Positions 7,818 through 16,611 of a stretch of 64,000 bases of DNA are shown here, piece after piece. A program made the position numbers and the translations under genes. This DNA comes from Paraburkholderia silvatlantica (GTDB taxonomy: Bacteria; Pseudomonadota; Gammaproteobacteria; Burkholderiales; Burkholderiaceae). The notes below the pieces were generated by a model, which made no database searches, was not told where the DNA came from, and saw only the letters and a program-made list of their open reading frames with translations. The stretch lies in contig NZ_QEOL01000018.1 of assembly GCF_003096715.1 (NCBI RefSeq), positions 1-64,000 on the forward strand, in the 5' to 3' direction. Position 1 is the stretch's first letter. Every line of letters begins with the position of its first letter.

Positions 7818-9161
7818 CTAAACGGCATTTTGGCTGACCGGAAAAAACCGGTTCTCGGGCCTCGGCAAGCCAAGATGCTCGCGTAGCGTACTGCCCTGGT
7901 ACTCGCGACGGAAAATGCCGCGCCGCCGCAACTCGGGCACGACCTTCTCCACGAAGTCGTCGAGGCCCGCGGGCAGATACGGGAACATCACGTTGAAGCC
8001 GTCGCTGCCCGCCTCCATCAGCCACTGCTCCATCTCGTCCGCGATCGAATGGGGCGTGCCGACCATTTGCAGGCCTGAGTAACCGCCCACGCGCTGCGCG
8101 AGCTGGCGAATCGTCAAGCCCTCGTCGCGCGCCCAGTTCACCACGTGCTGCCGCGCGGTACGGCTTGCATTGCTTTCCGGAATCGCGGGCAGCGGGCCGT
8201 CGGGGTCGAAACCGGAAACGTCGTGACCGAGCGCGATCGATAGCGAGGCAATGCCGCTATCGTAGTGCACGAAGCTGTCGAGATGCTCGCGCTTTTCGCG
8301 CGCCTCTTCCAGCGAGTCGCCCACCACGACGAACGCGCCGGGCAGGATCTTCAGGTGATCGGGATCGCGGTCCAGCTTTTCCATGCGCGCCTTCACGTCG
8401 GCATAGAAACGCTTGCCGGCTTCGAGATTCGGCTGCGCGGTGAAGACCGCCTCGGCCGTTTCGGCCGCGAGTTGCCGCCCGGCCTCCGACGATCCGGCCT
8501 GCACCACCACCGGCCAGCCCTGCGGCGGGCGCGCGATATTGAGCGGCCCGCGTACGGAATAGTAGTCACCCTTGTGCGCGAGCACATGGAGTTTCGCCGG
8601 ATCGAAATACTCGCCGCTCTCCACGTCGCGCACGAAAGCGTCGTCGGCCCAGCTGTCCCAGAGGCCCGTCACGACGTCGAAGAATTCGCGTGCGCGGCGA
8701 TAACGTTCGTCGTGCTCCACGTGTTCCTCGAGGCCGAAATTGAGTGCTGCGTCCGGATTGGAAGTCGTCACGAGGTTCCACCCGGCGCGGCCGCCGCTCA
8801 GATGATCCAGCGACGCAAAGCGGCGCGCGACATGGTACGGCGTGTCGAACGTCGTCGAAACCGTAGCGACGAGCCCGATCTTCTCCGTCACGGCGGCAAG
8901 CGCCGACAGCAAGGTGAACGGTTCGAACGAGGTGGCGGTGTGGCTGCGCTTGAGCGCGTTGACCGGCATGTTCAAGACCGCCAGGTGATCGGCCATGAAG
9001 AACGCGTCGAAACGCGCACGCTCGAGCGTCTGCGCAAAGCGCTTCAATTGCTCGAAGTTGAAATTCGCGTCGGGGTACGCACCGGGGAAACGCCACGCCC
9101 CCGTGTGCAGGCTGACAGGGCGCATGAATGCGCCGAGATTCAACTGTCGGTTACGGTTCAT
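7818..9161 (-). CDS. LLM flavin-dependent monooxygenase (DszA/NtaA-type)
   Basis: A 447-residue FMNH2-dependent class C monooxygenase of the NtaA/SnaA/DszA family, usually 440-460 residues. Seen in sequence: LGAFMRPVSLHTGAWR, FDAFFMADHLAVLN, EPFTLLSALAAVTEKIGL, HLSGGRAGWNLVTT, and GPLNIARPPQGWPVVVQAG. Such enzymes hydroxylate sulfones, nitrilotriacetate-like amines or alkanesulfonates using reduced flavin from a separate reductase, which I do not see in this window. The ATG at 9161 is used. A GTG four codons earlier (9173) is possible, and neither has a strong ribosome-binding site. A paralogue sits at 23097-24437. Confidence 0.88.
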   Translation of the reverse strand: MNRNRQLNLGAFMRPVSLHTGAWRFPGAYPDANFNFEQLKRFAQTLERARFDAFFMADHLAVLNMPVNALKRSHTATSFEPFTLLSALAAVTEKIGLVATVSTTFDTPYHVARRFASLDHLSGGRAGWNLVTTSNPDAALNFGLEEHVEHDERYRRAREFFDVVTGLWDSWADDAFVRDVESGEYFDPAKLHVLAHKGDYYSVRGPLNIARPPQGWPVVVQAGSSEAGRQLAAETAEAVFTAQPNLEAGKRFYADVKARMEKLDRDPDHLKILPGAFVVVGDSLEEAREKREHLDSFVHYDSGIASLSIALGHDVSGFDPDGPLPAIPESNASRTARQHVVNWARDEGLTIRQLAQRVGGYSGLQMVGTPHSIADEMEQWLMEAGSDGFNVMFPYLPAGLDDFVEKVVPELRRRGIFRREYQGSTLREHLGLPRPENRFFPVSQNAV

Positions 9162-9303
9162 CGCTTCGGCCACCGGTAAACGAAAGTCACAACATACTCC
9201 GGTTCGGCAAAATCCGCTGAGGTCCGCTCACCGGGGGCCAAGAAGGACCGTGGATTCTGTAACACGCTCATCAATATCGCGAGCGGGCCATTGCAAAGTG
9301 CGT

Positions 9304-11007
9304 TCAAGCCGCTTCGGCAGTCAGCTCGCGCCCTGGAATAGCGGCGAGCAGCGTGCGCGTATACGGATGCCGGGGCGCGCGCCAGATGTCCTCGTGGTCG
9401 CCGCTTTCGATGATCTTGCCCTGCTGCATCACATGTACGCGGTCGGCGACGTAGCGCACGACCGAAAGATCGTGCGAAATAAAAAGCATGGAGAGCCCAA
9501 GCTCGCGCTTGAGTTCGACGAGCAGATTGAGGATTTGCGCCTGGATCGAAACGTCCAGCGCCGATACCGGCTCGTCGCAGATCAGCAGCGCTGGTTCGAG
9601 CACCAGCGCGCGCGCAATGCCAATACGCTGACGCTGCCCGCCCGAGAATTCATGCGGGAAACGGCCAAGCGCCGCTGCGGGAAGCCCCACGCGTTCCAAC
9701 GTCGAGCGCACGCGAGTACGGCGCGCTGTCGCGTCTCCCACGCCGTTTACGGCCAGCACGGTTTCGAGAATGTCGCCCACCGTGCGGCGCGGATTGAGCG
9801 ATGCATAAGGATCCTGAAAGACCATTTGCGCCTTGCGACGCAAAGGCCGCAACGCGCGCTCGCTGAGCGCGACGAGATCGGTTCCCTCGAGCGCGATCGA
9901 GCCGCTGGCCACCGGCGTGAGGCGCATGATCGCGCGCGAAAGCGTGGACTTGCCGCAACCCGACTCGCCCACGAGCCCCACCGTCTCGCCGCGCCCAATA
10001 TCGAACGACACGCCGTCCACGGCGTGATGCGCGGGCGCGCCGTGGCGCTGCGGATACGTCACGCGCAGATCGCGCACAGCGAGCAGCGGCGCGGCGTCCA
10101 CCACCGGATTGAACGACACCGCGCGTTCGGGCACCGTGCGCGGCACCACCACGAAGCCGCCTTCCTCACCGCGCCGGTCCGAGGTTACCGTGTGGCGGAT
10201 TTCCGGCAAGGTCCACGAACGGTAGTGCAGATCGTCGGCCAGATTGAGCGAAGCGCTCAGGAGTCCTCGTGTATAGGCGTGACGCGGATACGCGAACAGC
10301 TCCGGCGCTGCCGCCTCCTCCACCTTGCGCCCGGCCAGCATCACCGCCACGCGGTCCGCATGGTCGGCCACGACGCCGAGGTCGTGCGTGATGAGCAACA
10401 GCGACATCGAAAGCTCGCGGCGCAGCGCGTCTAGCAGTTCGAGAATGCGCGCCTGGATCGTCACATCGAGCGCGGTGGTGGGTTCGTCGGCAATCAGCAA
10501 GCGGGGGCGGCAGGCCACCGCCATCGCGATCATCACGCGCTGGCGCTGACCGCCCGAAAGCTCGTGCGGATAGTCGTCGAAGCGGCGCTGTGGTTCGGGA
10601 ATGCGTACCAGGTCGAGCAGTTCGACGGCGCGCGCGCGTGCGGCCTGGCGCGACAGCGTCTCGTGCTGGCGCAGCGTCTCCACGATCTGCGCGCCAACCG
10701 GGAGCACCGGATTGAGCGAGGTCATCGGCTCCTGAAAGATCATCGAGATCTGGCGGCCGCGCAACTCGCGCACCGCCTTGGGCGGCAAGCCCAGCAGTTC
10801 GCGCCCCTCGAAGCGCACGCTCCCCGTCACGCGTCCGGGCTCCGCAACGAGTTGCATGAGCGACAGCGCCGTGGCGGATTTGCCGCTGCCCGACTCGCCC
10901 ACCAGCGCGAGCGTCTCGCCCGCCGCGATGTCGAAGCTCACGCCGCGCACCGCTTCGTGCGCCCCGAAATTCACGCGCAGATCGCGCACTTCAAGCAGTT
11001 GGCTCAC
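9304..11007 (-). CDS. Fused dipeptide/nickel-type ABC ATPase (two domains)
   Basis: A 567-residue protein carries both ATPases of an oligopeptide-type importer in one chain. Domain 1 has Walker A GESGSGKS at 37-44, and domain 2 has GESGCGKST at 347-355. Each has its own LSGGQRQR or FSGGQRQR signature and DEP(T/V) Walker B. This is the DppD-DppF fusion seen in many proteobacterial accessory importers. GTG at 11007 is the start, with GGTG upstream. It follows the permease gene by 9 bp, so it is co-transcribed. Context with sulfur oxygenases suggests the cargo is an organosulfur compound or a peptide-like conjugate such as a glutathione or cysteine adduct. Confidence 0.9.
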   Translation of the reverse strand: MSQLLEVRDLRVNFGAHEAVRGVSFDIAAGETLALVGESGSGKSATALSLMQLVAEPGRVTGSVRFEGRELLGLPPKAVRELRGRQISMIFQEPMTSLNPVLPVGAQIVETLRQHETLSRQAARARAVELLDLVRIPEPQRRFDDYPHELSGGQRQRVMIAMAVACRPRLLIADEPTTALDVTIQARILELLDALRRELSMSLLLITHDLGVVADHADRVAVMLAGRKVEEAAAPELFAYPRHAYTRGLLSASLNLADDLHYRSWTLPEIRHTVTSDRRGEEGGFVVVPRTVPERAVSFNPVVDAAPLLAVRDLRVTYPQRHGAPAHHAVDGVSFDIGRGETVGLVGESGCGKSTLSRAIMRLTPVASGSIALEGTDLVALSERALRPLRRKAQMVFQDPYASLNPRRTVGDILETVLAVNGVGDATARRTRVRSTLERVGLPAAALGRFPHEFSGGQRQRIGIARALVLEPALLICDEPVSALDVSIQAQILNLLVELKRELGLSMLFISHDLSVVRYVADRVHVMQQGKIIESGDHEDIWRAPRHPYTRTLLAAIPGRELTAEAA

Positions 11008-11016
11008 GTGACACCT

Positions 11017-11994
11017 TTACGATCGTTGCCGTTGACGCGGATTGAGGGCCTCGTTCAGACCGTCGCCGAGCAGGTTGAGGGCGAGCACCGCGAGCACGAT
11101 GGCAGCACCTGGAATCGCCGTGAGATACCACGCCGTGCGCAGCGAATCGCGGCCGGAGCCGATCATCGCGCCCCAGCTCACGACGTTCGGGTCGCCCATG
11201 CCGAGAAACGACAGCGACGACTCGATCAGGATGGCGCTCGCCACCATCACCGAGGCCGTGACGATCACGGGTGGCAACGCATTGGGCAGGATCTCGCCAA
11301 AAATGATGCGCGTGTTGCTGAACCCCTGGCTGCGCGCCGCGAGCACGAAGTCCGAGCGCCGCAACGTGCGGAACTCCGCGCGCACGATGCGTGCGACCGT
11401 GGGCCACGAGGCAACGCCGATGGCGAGCGCGATCACCACCACGTTGGGCCGCCCGATCGCCACGAGCACGATCACCAGCAAAAAGGACGGTACGGTCTGG
11501 AACAGTTCGGTCACGCGCACCAGTGCGTCATCGATCAGGCCTCCGAAATAGCCGCCAATGGCCCCCACGAGCGTGCCGATCACGAGCCCGATGCCGGCCG
11601 AGGCCGCACCGATCAGCAGCGACACGCGCGCGCCATGCGCCACGCCCGCTGCCACATCGCGCCCGAGCGAGTCGGTGCCAAGCCGGAATTGCGGGTCGCT
11701 GCCCGGCCACTCGAACGGGCCGCCCACCATGTCGAGCGGGTCGCCCGGATAAAGTCGCGGTGCGAGCACCGCAAGCAGCACGAACGCGGCGAGCAGCACG
11801 AGACCGGCACACGCTGAAGGATTGCGCAACAGCGCGCGCCAGAAAGCGCGACCGCCGCGCCGCGCGGCTGCACCATCGGCATCGCCGCCGTGGCGGCCAA
11901 GCAGCGCGAACGCCAGTTGACGGCGCCATGACGAACCCTGGCTCGCGGCCGCATGCTGCGCCTGAACCGGCAGATCCGGCGATTCGAAACTCAT
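11017..11994 (-). CDS. Dipeptide/nickel-type ABC permease (DppC-like)
   Basis: A 325-residue permease. After a soluble tail of about 45 residues comes the OppC N-terminal region (FWRALLRNPSACAGLVLLAAFVLLAV) and the family motif GTDSLGRDV. The binding-protein-dependent transport domain carries an EAA-type loop at RSQGFSNTRIIFGEILPNAL. It pairs with the DppB-like protein encoded just upstream. Length and motif order are normal. Confidence 0.9.
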   Translation of the reverse strand: MSFESPDLPVQAQHAAASQGSSWRRQLAFALLGRHGGDADGAAARRGGRAFWRALLRNPSACAGLVLLAAFVLLAVLAPRLYPGDPLDMVGGPFEWPGSDPQFRLGTDSLGRDVAAGVAHGARVSLLIGAASAGIGLVIGTLVGAIGGYFGGLIDDALVRVTELFQTVPSFLLVIVLVAIGRPNVVVIALAIGVASWPTVARIVRAEFRTLRRSDFVLAARSQGFSNTRIIFGEILPNALPPVIVTASVMVASAILIESSLSFLGMGDPNVVSWGAMIGSGRDSLRTAWYLTAIPGAAIVLAVLALNLLGDGLNEALNPRQRQRS

Positions 11995-12048
11995 TGAGAT
12001 TCCTCCGTGAATGAGTCGGCGAGGCTCCGCTCCGGTGATGCAACCGAT

Positions 12049-13029
12049 TCAACCTACGCGCGGATCGAGCCACGCCTGTAGCAGATCGACAAGAACGTTC
12101 GCGGCGATAACGAGCAGCGACGACAGCAGCAGCACGCCCAGCAGCACGCTGAAGTCGCGCGCCAGCACCGCATCGAGCGCAAGGCGGCCGAGTCCCGGCC
12201 AACTGAATACCGTCTCCGTCACAGCCGCGCCGCCCAGCAGCGTGCCGAAATGCAACCCCACGAGCGTGGTGAGCGGCATCAGCGCGTTGCGCAACACGTG
12301 CCGCACCGTCACGCGCCACGGACTCAGCCCCTTGGCCTGCGCCGTGCGCACGAAATCCTGACGCTGCACTTCGATCATCGCCGCGCGCGTGATGCGCGCG
12401 TAGATCGCCACGAAGAAGGTGGCGAGCGTCGCCGCCGGCAGCAGCACATGCCTCGCGATATCGGCGGCATAAGCAAAGCCGTGCAGGTTGGCGCCGATCG
12501 TGACGTTGCCGCCGCTCGGCAGCCAGCCCAGCCGCACCGCGAACAGAATGATGGCGAGCAGGCCGATCCAGAAGCCCGGCGTCGAATAGAACAGCAGCGC
12601 GAACACCGAGAGCACGCGGTCCGGCCACTTGCCCGCCCAGTGCGCCATCACGGCGCCCAACACGACGCCCGCGACGAGCGCGAGCGAAAGCGCCACGCCC
12701 ATCAGCAGCAAGGTGTTGGGCAGCCGCGAGAGGATCAGTTGCATCACGGGCATGTCGTAGCGCGGCGAATAGCCGAGGCTGAAATGCGCGAGATGCTTCA
12801 GATACGTCCATAGCTGCACGAGCACGGGCTGATCGAGCCCGAACTTCGCGCGCAGCAGGGTCATCGTTTCCGTCGTCGCGGAGCCGGCTTCACCGGCGAT
12901 CACGTCGGCGGCGTCGCCCGGCATCAGCTTGAGCAGGAAGAAGTTGAGAATCACGATGCCGAGCACCGTGGGCAGCGCCTGCCAGGCGGTGCGGCGCAGG
13001 ATCGTTTGCCAGCGGGCGCTTCGGCTCAT
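12049..13029 (-). CDS. Dipeptide/nickel-type ABC permease (DppB-like)
   Basis: A 326-residue permease with the usual DppB start: a first membrane span (LPTVLGIVILNFFLLKLMPG), then a periplasmic stretch containing AKFGLDQP and the span leading to GYSPR. Five further spans follow, with the EAA loop at AQAKGLSPWRVTVRHVLRN. It forms the translocation channel with the DppC-like protein. A 55-bp gap separates it from the binding-protein gene on one side and 54 bp from dppC on the other, consistent with one operon. Confidence 0.9.
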   Translation of the reverse strand: MSRSARWQTILRRTAWQALPTVLGIVILNFFLLKLMPGDAADVIAGEAGSATTETMTLLRAKFGLDQPVLVQLWTYLKHLAHFSLGYSPRYDMPVMQLILSRLPNTLLLMGVALSLALVAGVVLGAVMAHWAGKWPDRVLSVFALLFYSTPGFWIGLLAIILFAVRLGWLPSGGNVTIGANLHGFAYAADIARHVLLPAATLATFFVAIYARITRAAMIEVQRQDFVRTAQAKGLSPWRVTVRHVLRNALMPLTTLVGLHFGTLLGGAAVTETVFSWPGLGRLALDAVLARDFSVLLGVLLLSSLLVIAANVLVDLLQAWLDPRVG

Positions 13030-13084
13030 CGTCGGGCTCCGTTACTCGTTGATGCGCATTTCAGCACGCAGTTCGGCACGCATT

Positions 13085-14686
13085 TCAGGCACTCAGCCAG
13101 ACATCGGCGAAGTTGCCCTCCAGGCCCTGCGCGCTCACCGTGTGATCGTGCACGCGGCGGTTCGCGAGCGTGACCATGCGCGGCGCGACGAGGTTGAGGA
13201 TCGGCAGATCGCGATAAACGGTCTGCTGGAACTGCTTGTAGAGGACCACGCGGCGGTTTTCGTCGATCTCGACCGAGGCGGCTTCGAGCAGACGGTCCGC
13301 TTCCGGGCTGCTGTAATGCGGCGCGTTCGAGAACGGCACGCCGGGGCGGATATTCTTCGACCAATAAAGACGCTGCACGCCTACGGCCGGATCGAACAGC
13401 GTGTTCACGCCGATACTCGTGAAATCGAACTGGCGGTCGGCATAGACGCGCTTGAGGAACGACGGCAAATCCTGCGAGCGGACCGTGACGTCGATACCCA
13501 CGCGCGCAAGCGCCGACTTCACATAGCCCGCCTGGCGCTGGTACAAGTCGCCGTACGGCAGGTAATCGTGGGTCAGCTTGAAGCGCACGCCGTCCGCGCC
13601 GCGCGGCTTGCCTGCTGCGTCGAGCAGCGCCTCCGCCGCCTGCGGATCGAACGCGTAAGGCGCGAGCTGTGCGTCGTGATACGGCGAAGCGGGCGTGATG
13701 GGCGTGGGCGAGACGTCGGCGTAACCATAGGCCACCGTCTTTTGCACGACCTGCGGGTTGATCGCGTGCGCAATGGCCTGGCGCACGCGCTGGTCCTTGA
13801 GCACCGGATGATCGAGATTGAAGTCGATCTCCGCGAGCGGTTCGAGAAAGCGGTAGCCGCGCGTTTCCGTCGTAAGCTGCGGCAGTTGCGTGAGGCGCGG
13901 CAGGTCGGTGAGCGGCACCGGGTTCTCGCCGCCCAGATCGAGCGCGCCGGTTTCGAACGCCGCCGAGCGCGCGGCCGGATCGGGAATGACCTTGTAGACG
14001 AGCGCGTCGATATACGGCTTGCCCGTGTCCCAGTAGTCGGGATTGCGTTCGTAGACGATGCTCGCGCCGCGCGTCCACGACTTGAAGCGAAACGGCCCGG
14101 TGCCGACCGGTGCGTTGTTGTGCGGGTTGGTGAGCGGATCGCCCGTGGCGTACAGATGCTTCGGCACGATCGGCGACTCGCCAGCCGAAAGCGCCTTGAT
14201 GAGAAATGGCGCGGGCTTCGACAATTCGATGATGGCCGTATTCGCGTCGGGCGTCTGTACCTTCGTCACGTTCGCAAAGGTGCTGCGCCCGCGCGGGTGA
14301 ATCGCCCTGAGCAGTTCCACCGAGAACGCCACGTCGGCGGACGTGAACAGCTGGCCGTCGTGCCAGCGCACGTTCGGCCGCAGCTTGAACGTGTAGCGCA
14401 AACCATCGGGACTCACGGTCCACGCGGTCGCGAGTTGCGGCTGCGGGCGCAGGTCGAAGTCATAGGCGAGCAGCCCTTCCAGCACCTTCGAGCTCGCGGC
14501 GAGCGCCGGTCCCGTGGTCTGGAAGATCGACACCAGCACCGGCGGCTCGGGATTGATCAATACGTTCAGCGTGCCGCCGCGCTTGCGCGCGACGGCACCC
14601 TGGGCGCGGGCAAGCGCGGGAAGCCCCGCCGTGGCGGCGGCCGCGCCGCTTGCAACAAGAAATGCTCGACGGGTCAAACGTGACAT
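13085..14686 (-). CDS. Family 5 ABC binding protein with Tat-type signal
   Basis: A 533-residue periplasmic binding protein (SBP_bac_5). The first residues, MSRLTRRAFLVASGAAAATA, form a twin-arginine-like signal ending ALARA. The fold is recognisable from RYTFKLRPNVRWHDGQLFTS, NAPVGTGPFRFKSWTRG and IVYERNPDYWDTGKPYID. Being first in the operon with dppB, dppC and the fused ATPase, it supplies the cargo. Its close paralogue at 17698-19347 shares the same wording through most of its length. The ATG at 14686 is set by the signal peptide. Ligand unknown. Confidence 0.9.
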   Translation of the reverse strand: MSRLTRRAFLVASGAAAATAGLPALARAQGAVARKRGGTLNVLINPEPPVLVSIFQTTGPALAASSKVLEGLLAYDFDLRPQPQLATAWTVSPDGLRYTFKLRPNVRWHDGQLFTSADVAFSVELLRAIHPRGRSTFANVTKVQTPDANTAIIELSKPAPFLIKALSAGESPIVPKHLYATGDPLTNPHNNAPVGTGPFRFKSWTRGASIVYERNPDYWDTGKPYIDALVYKVIPDPAARSAAFETGALDLGGENPVPLTDLPRLTQLPQLTTETRGYRFLEPLAEIDFNLDHPVLKDQRVRQAIAHAINPQVVQKTVAYGYADVSPTPITPASPYHDAQLAPYAFDPQAAEALLDAAGKPRGADGVRFKLTHDYLPYGDLYQRQAGYVKSALARVGIDVTVRSQDLPSFLKRVYADRQFDFTSIGVNTLFDPAVGVQRLYWSKNIRPGVPFSNAPHYSSPEADRLLEAASVEIDENRRVVLYKQFQQTVYRDLPILNLVAPRMVTLANRRVHDHTVSAQGLEGNFADVWLSA

Positions 14687-14961
14687 GCTGATGCGTTCCG
14701 ATTTCGATGAGGCCGGGCGTGGCGATCTGCCAGAGCCGGTAAATTCGAGCTGTGGCGACAGATCTGCAATCGTAGCAACGGCCCTCTCACGCGCTAACCA
14801 AGCGATGCTGCTAACCATATGACCCGGCGCGCCCAACGGTAAAAGCGGCAACGCGGCGCCTCAATTGGAAAGCAGAAAAGCTTCTTTGTTATTCGCGCGC
14901 GCGGCGTGTTTAATCCATCGATCCACCCGCAAGGCGCCCCGCGCCGCAACGAACCTCCAAG

Positions 14962-16191
14962 GTGTCCGTCTTGAGCGAAACTTCCGTGGCTCCCGTGGCG
15001 CAGCCGCACGCATCGTCTGCCGTTTCTTCCCGCACATCGACGCCCTTCGTTCCCGTGGCCTCTCCCGCCGCCTTTGCCGACAGCCCGGCGGCGCGCGCCT
15101 TCGCGCAGCCGCTCATGCTGGGCCTGTTCCTGCCGATACAGGCGGGCGGCTGGAGCGCCTCCACGCTGCCACGCAGCACGGACTGGTCGTTCGACTACAA
15201 TGCCGCGCTCGTGCAGAAGTGCGAAGCGCTCGGCTTCGATCTCGTCTTCGCCCTGTCGCAATGGCTGCCGAAAGGCGGTTATGGCGGCGTATTCGACGGC
15301 CAGGCGCTCGACTCCTTCATGACGCTGGCCGCGCTCACCGCACGCACCGAGCGCATCATTCTCGCCGCCACGACCCATGTGCTCTACGGGCCATGGCACC
15401 CGCTGCACTTCGCGAAGTTCACGGCCACGCTGGACCACATCTCGCGCGGCCGCTGGGGCATCAACGTGGTCACGGGGCACCGCGCGGTCGAGCACGAGAT
15501 GTTCGGCTGGAATCGTATCGAGCACGACCGGCGTTATGACATGGCGGCCGAATTCCTCGACGCCGTTCAACAGTTGTGGGCGCAACCGGATAACTTCAGT
15601 TTCGAACCGGAACTTTCAAGCTGGCGACTGCAAGGCGCGTTCGTCACGCCCAAGCCGCGCTACGGACGCCCGCTGCTCATCAATGCGACGGGGTCCGACG
15701 CGGGCATCGATTTTGCGGCCCGCTACTCCGACGTGGTGTTCATCACGAGCCCGGCGGGCCCGCAGATCGATCGCGCGCTGGAGGCGTTGCCCGCGCACAC
15801 CGCGCGCGTGAAGGCCGCCGCGCGCGCGTATGGGCGCGAGGTGCGCACGCTGATCAATCCGATGGTGATCTGCCGCGAAACGTCCGCCGAGGCGCACGCC
15901 TATCACGACGCCATCGTCGCGCACGCCGACGAAGGGAGCTTTCATCGCTTCGACAGCGACGCGCATGCGTGGCGCGGCGGTTTCGAGGATCGTGCGAAGG
16001 CGGCCTCGCGCGCGGTGGGCGGCAACATCACGATCGTGGGCTCGCCCGAAGAGGTGGCCGGGAAGATCGTCGAGTTGCACGAGGCGGGTATCGACGGCGT
16101 GCAGTTGAGTTTCTTCGATTTCCAGCCCGACCTCGACTTCTTCGGCGAGCGTGTGCTGCCTTTGCTGCACGAAGCCGGTCTGCGCCGCTAA
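14962..16191 (+). CDS. LLM flavin-dependent monooxygenase (SfnG-like)
   Basis: A 409-residue class C flavin monooxygenase closer to dimethylsulfone monooxygenase SfnG and alkanesulfonate monooxygenase than to DszA. Seen: LMLGLFLPIQAGGWSAS, ERIILAATTHVLYGPWHPLH, HISRGRWGINVVTGH, EHEMFGWNRIEHDRRYD, and FFDFQPDLDFFGERVLP. The first 45 residues are Ala/Ser/Pro-rich and probably disordered. GTG at 14962 is the assigned start and begins inside a weak AAGG. A later start near residue 45 cannot be excluded. It is transcribed divergently from the dpp-like operon and leads the block with the DszB-like gene. Confidence 0.85.
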   Translation: MSVLSETSVAPVAQPHASSAVSSRTSTPFVPVASPAAFADSPAARAFAQPLMLGLFLPIQAGGWSASTLPRSTDWSFDYNAALVQKCEALGFDLVFALSQWLPKGGYGGVFDGQALDSFMTLAALTARTERIILAATTHVLYGPWHPLHFAKFTATLDHISRGRWGINVVTGHRAVEHEMFGWNRIEHDRRYDMAAEFLDAVQQLWAQPDNFSFEPELSSWRLQGAFVTPKPRYGRPLLINATGSDAGIDFAARYSDVVFITSPAGPQIDRALEALPAHTARVKAAARAYGREVRTLINPMVICRETSAEAHAYHDAIVAHADEGSFHRFDSDAHAWRGGFEDRAKAASRAVGGNITIVGSPEEVAGKIVELHEAGIDGVQLSFFDFQPDLDFFGERVLPLLHEAGLRR

Positions 16192-16207
16192 GCGCAGGTT
16201 GCAGCAG

Positions 16208-16405
16208 TTACAGATTCGCGGCCTCGCCCTTGAACCAGTGCTCGATATCGTCTGCGACTTGCTCAGGTATCCAGACGATCAGGCGATGCCCGCCCCCCCG
16301 CACGCGAGTGACCGGATCAACTCGCGCACCGTGTGGCCGCCGCGCCTCGGCCTCGGTCGCGCCGATGATGGTCGTGAGGCCCGCGCCTAACCACGGATTT
16401 CGCAT
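16208..16405 (-). other. Short open frame, possible gene remnant
   Basis: A 65-codon frame opens MRNPWLGAGLTTII and ends RLIVWIPEQVADDIEHWF and a few further residues. I do not recognise the family. A run of seven C residues crosses its middle, a likely frameshift point. It sits antisense in the 420-bp gap between two sulfur-metabolism genes. It may be the tail of a lost gene. No ribosome-binding site is evident. Confidence 0.25.
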
Positions 16406-16514
16406 TTTGTCATTCGCCTGTCTGCGTTGGTCTGCATTACGTACAGTCTAGCAGCACGACATTGCCGCACAAGCAAACCACGCCTACGCATGGACCGATT
16501 TCACTTTTCGTTCT

Positions 16515-16544
16515 TTGACCCTGCGGCAAGCGCTTGCCGATAAT
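16515..16544 (+). promoter_or_regulatory. Sigma70-type promoter with LacI-type palindrome
   Basis: TTGACC at 16515-16520 and GATAAT at 16539-16544 are separated by 18 bp. They match the -35 and -10 consensus at four or five of six positions each. The spacer is almost filled by a perfect 16-bp palindrome, CGGCAAGCGCTTGCCG (16524-16539). Its central AAGCGCTT is the hallmark of LacI/GalR-family operators. A repressor there would block RNA polymerase directly. The predicted transcript begins near 16551, 60 bp before the DszB-like gene. No LacI-family gene is in the window. Confidence 0.55.
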
Positions 16545-16611
16545 CGTCTGCTCCATGCTGCCCGCGCCGGACGTCGTGCGCGCAGCGCCCACTCGCGACC
16601 CAGGAATCATC

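Noticed and set aside
12929..14683. Open frame of 584 codons opposite the family 5 binding-protein gene
   Set aside because: It mirrors the codon structure of the real gene in GC-rich DNA, is rich in Arg, Ala and His, and shows no domain. The same applies to long frames opposite the MFS permease (39901-41958), urt/fmd genes (53545-55830) and the fused kinase (59822-61765).
16534..16611. Upstream in-frame ATGs (16534, 16555) as start of the DszB-like protein
   Set aside because: They overlap the predicted -10 region or transcript start and lack a ribosome-binding site. ATG 16612 has AGGA at good spacing. The added residues do not form a signal peptide either.
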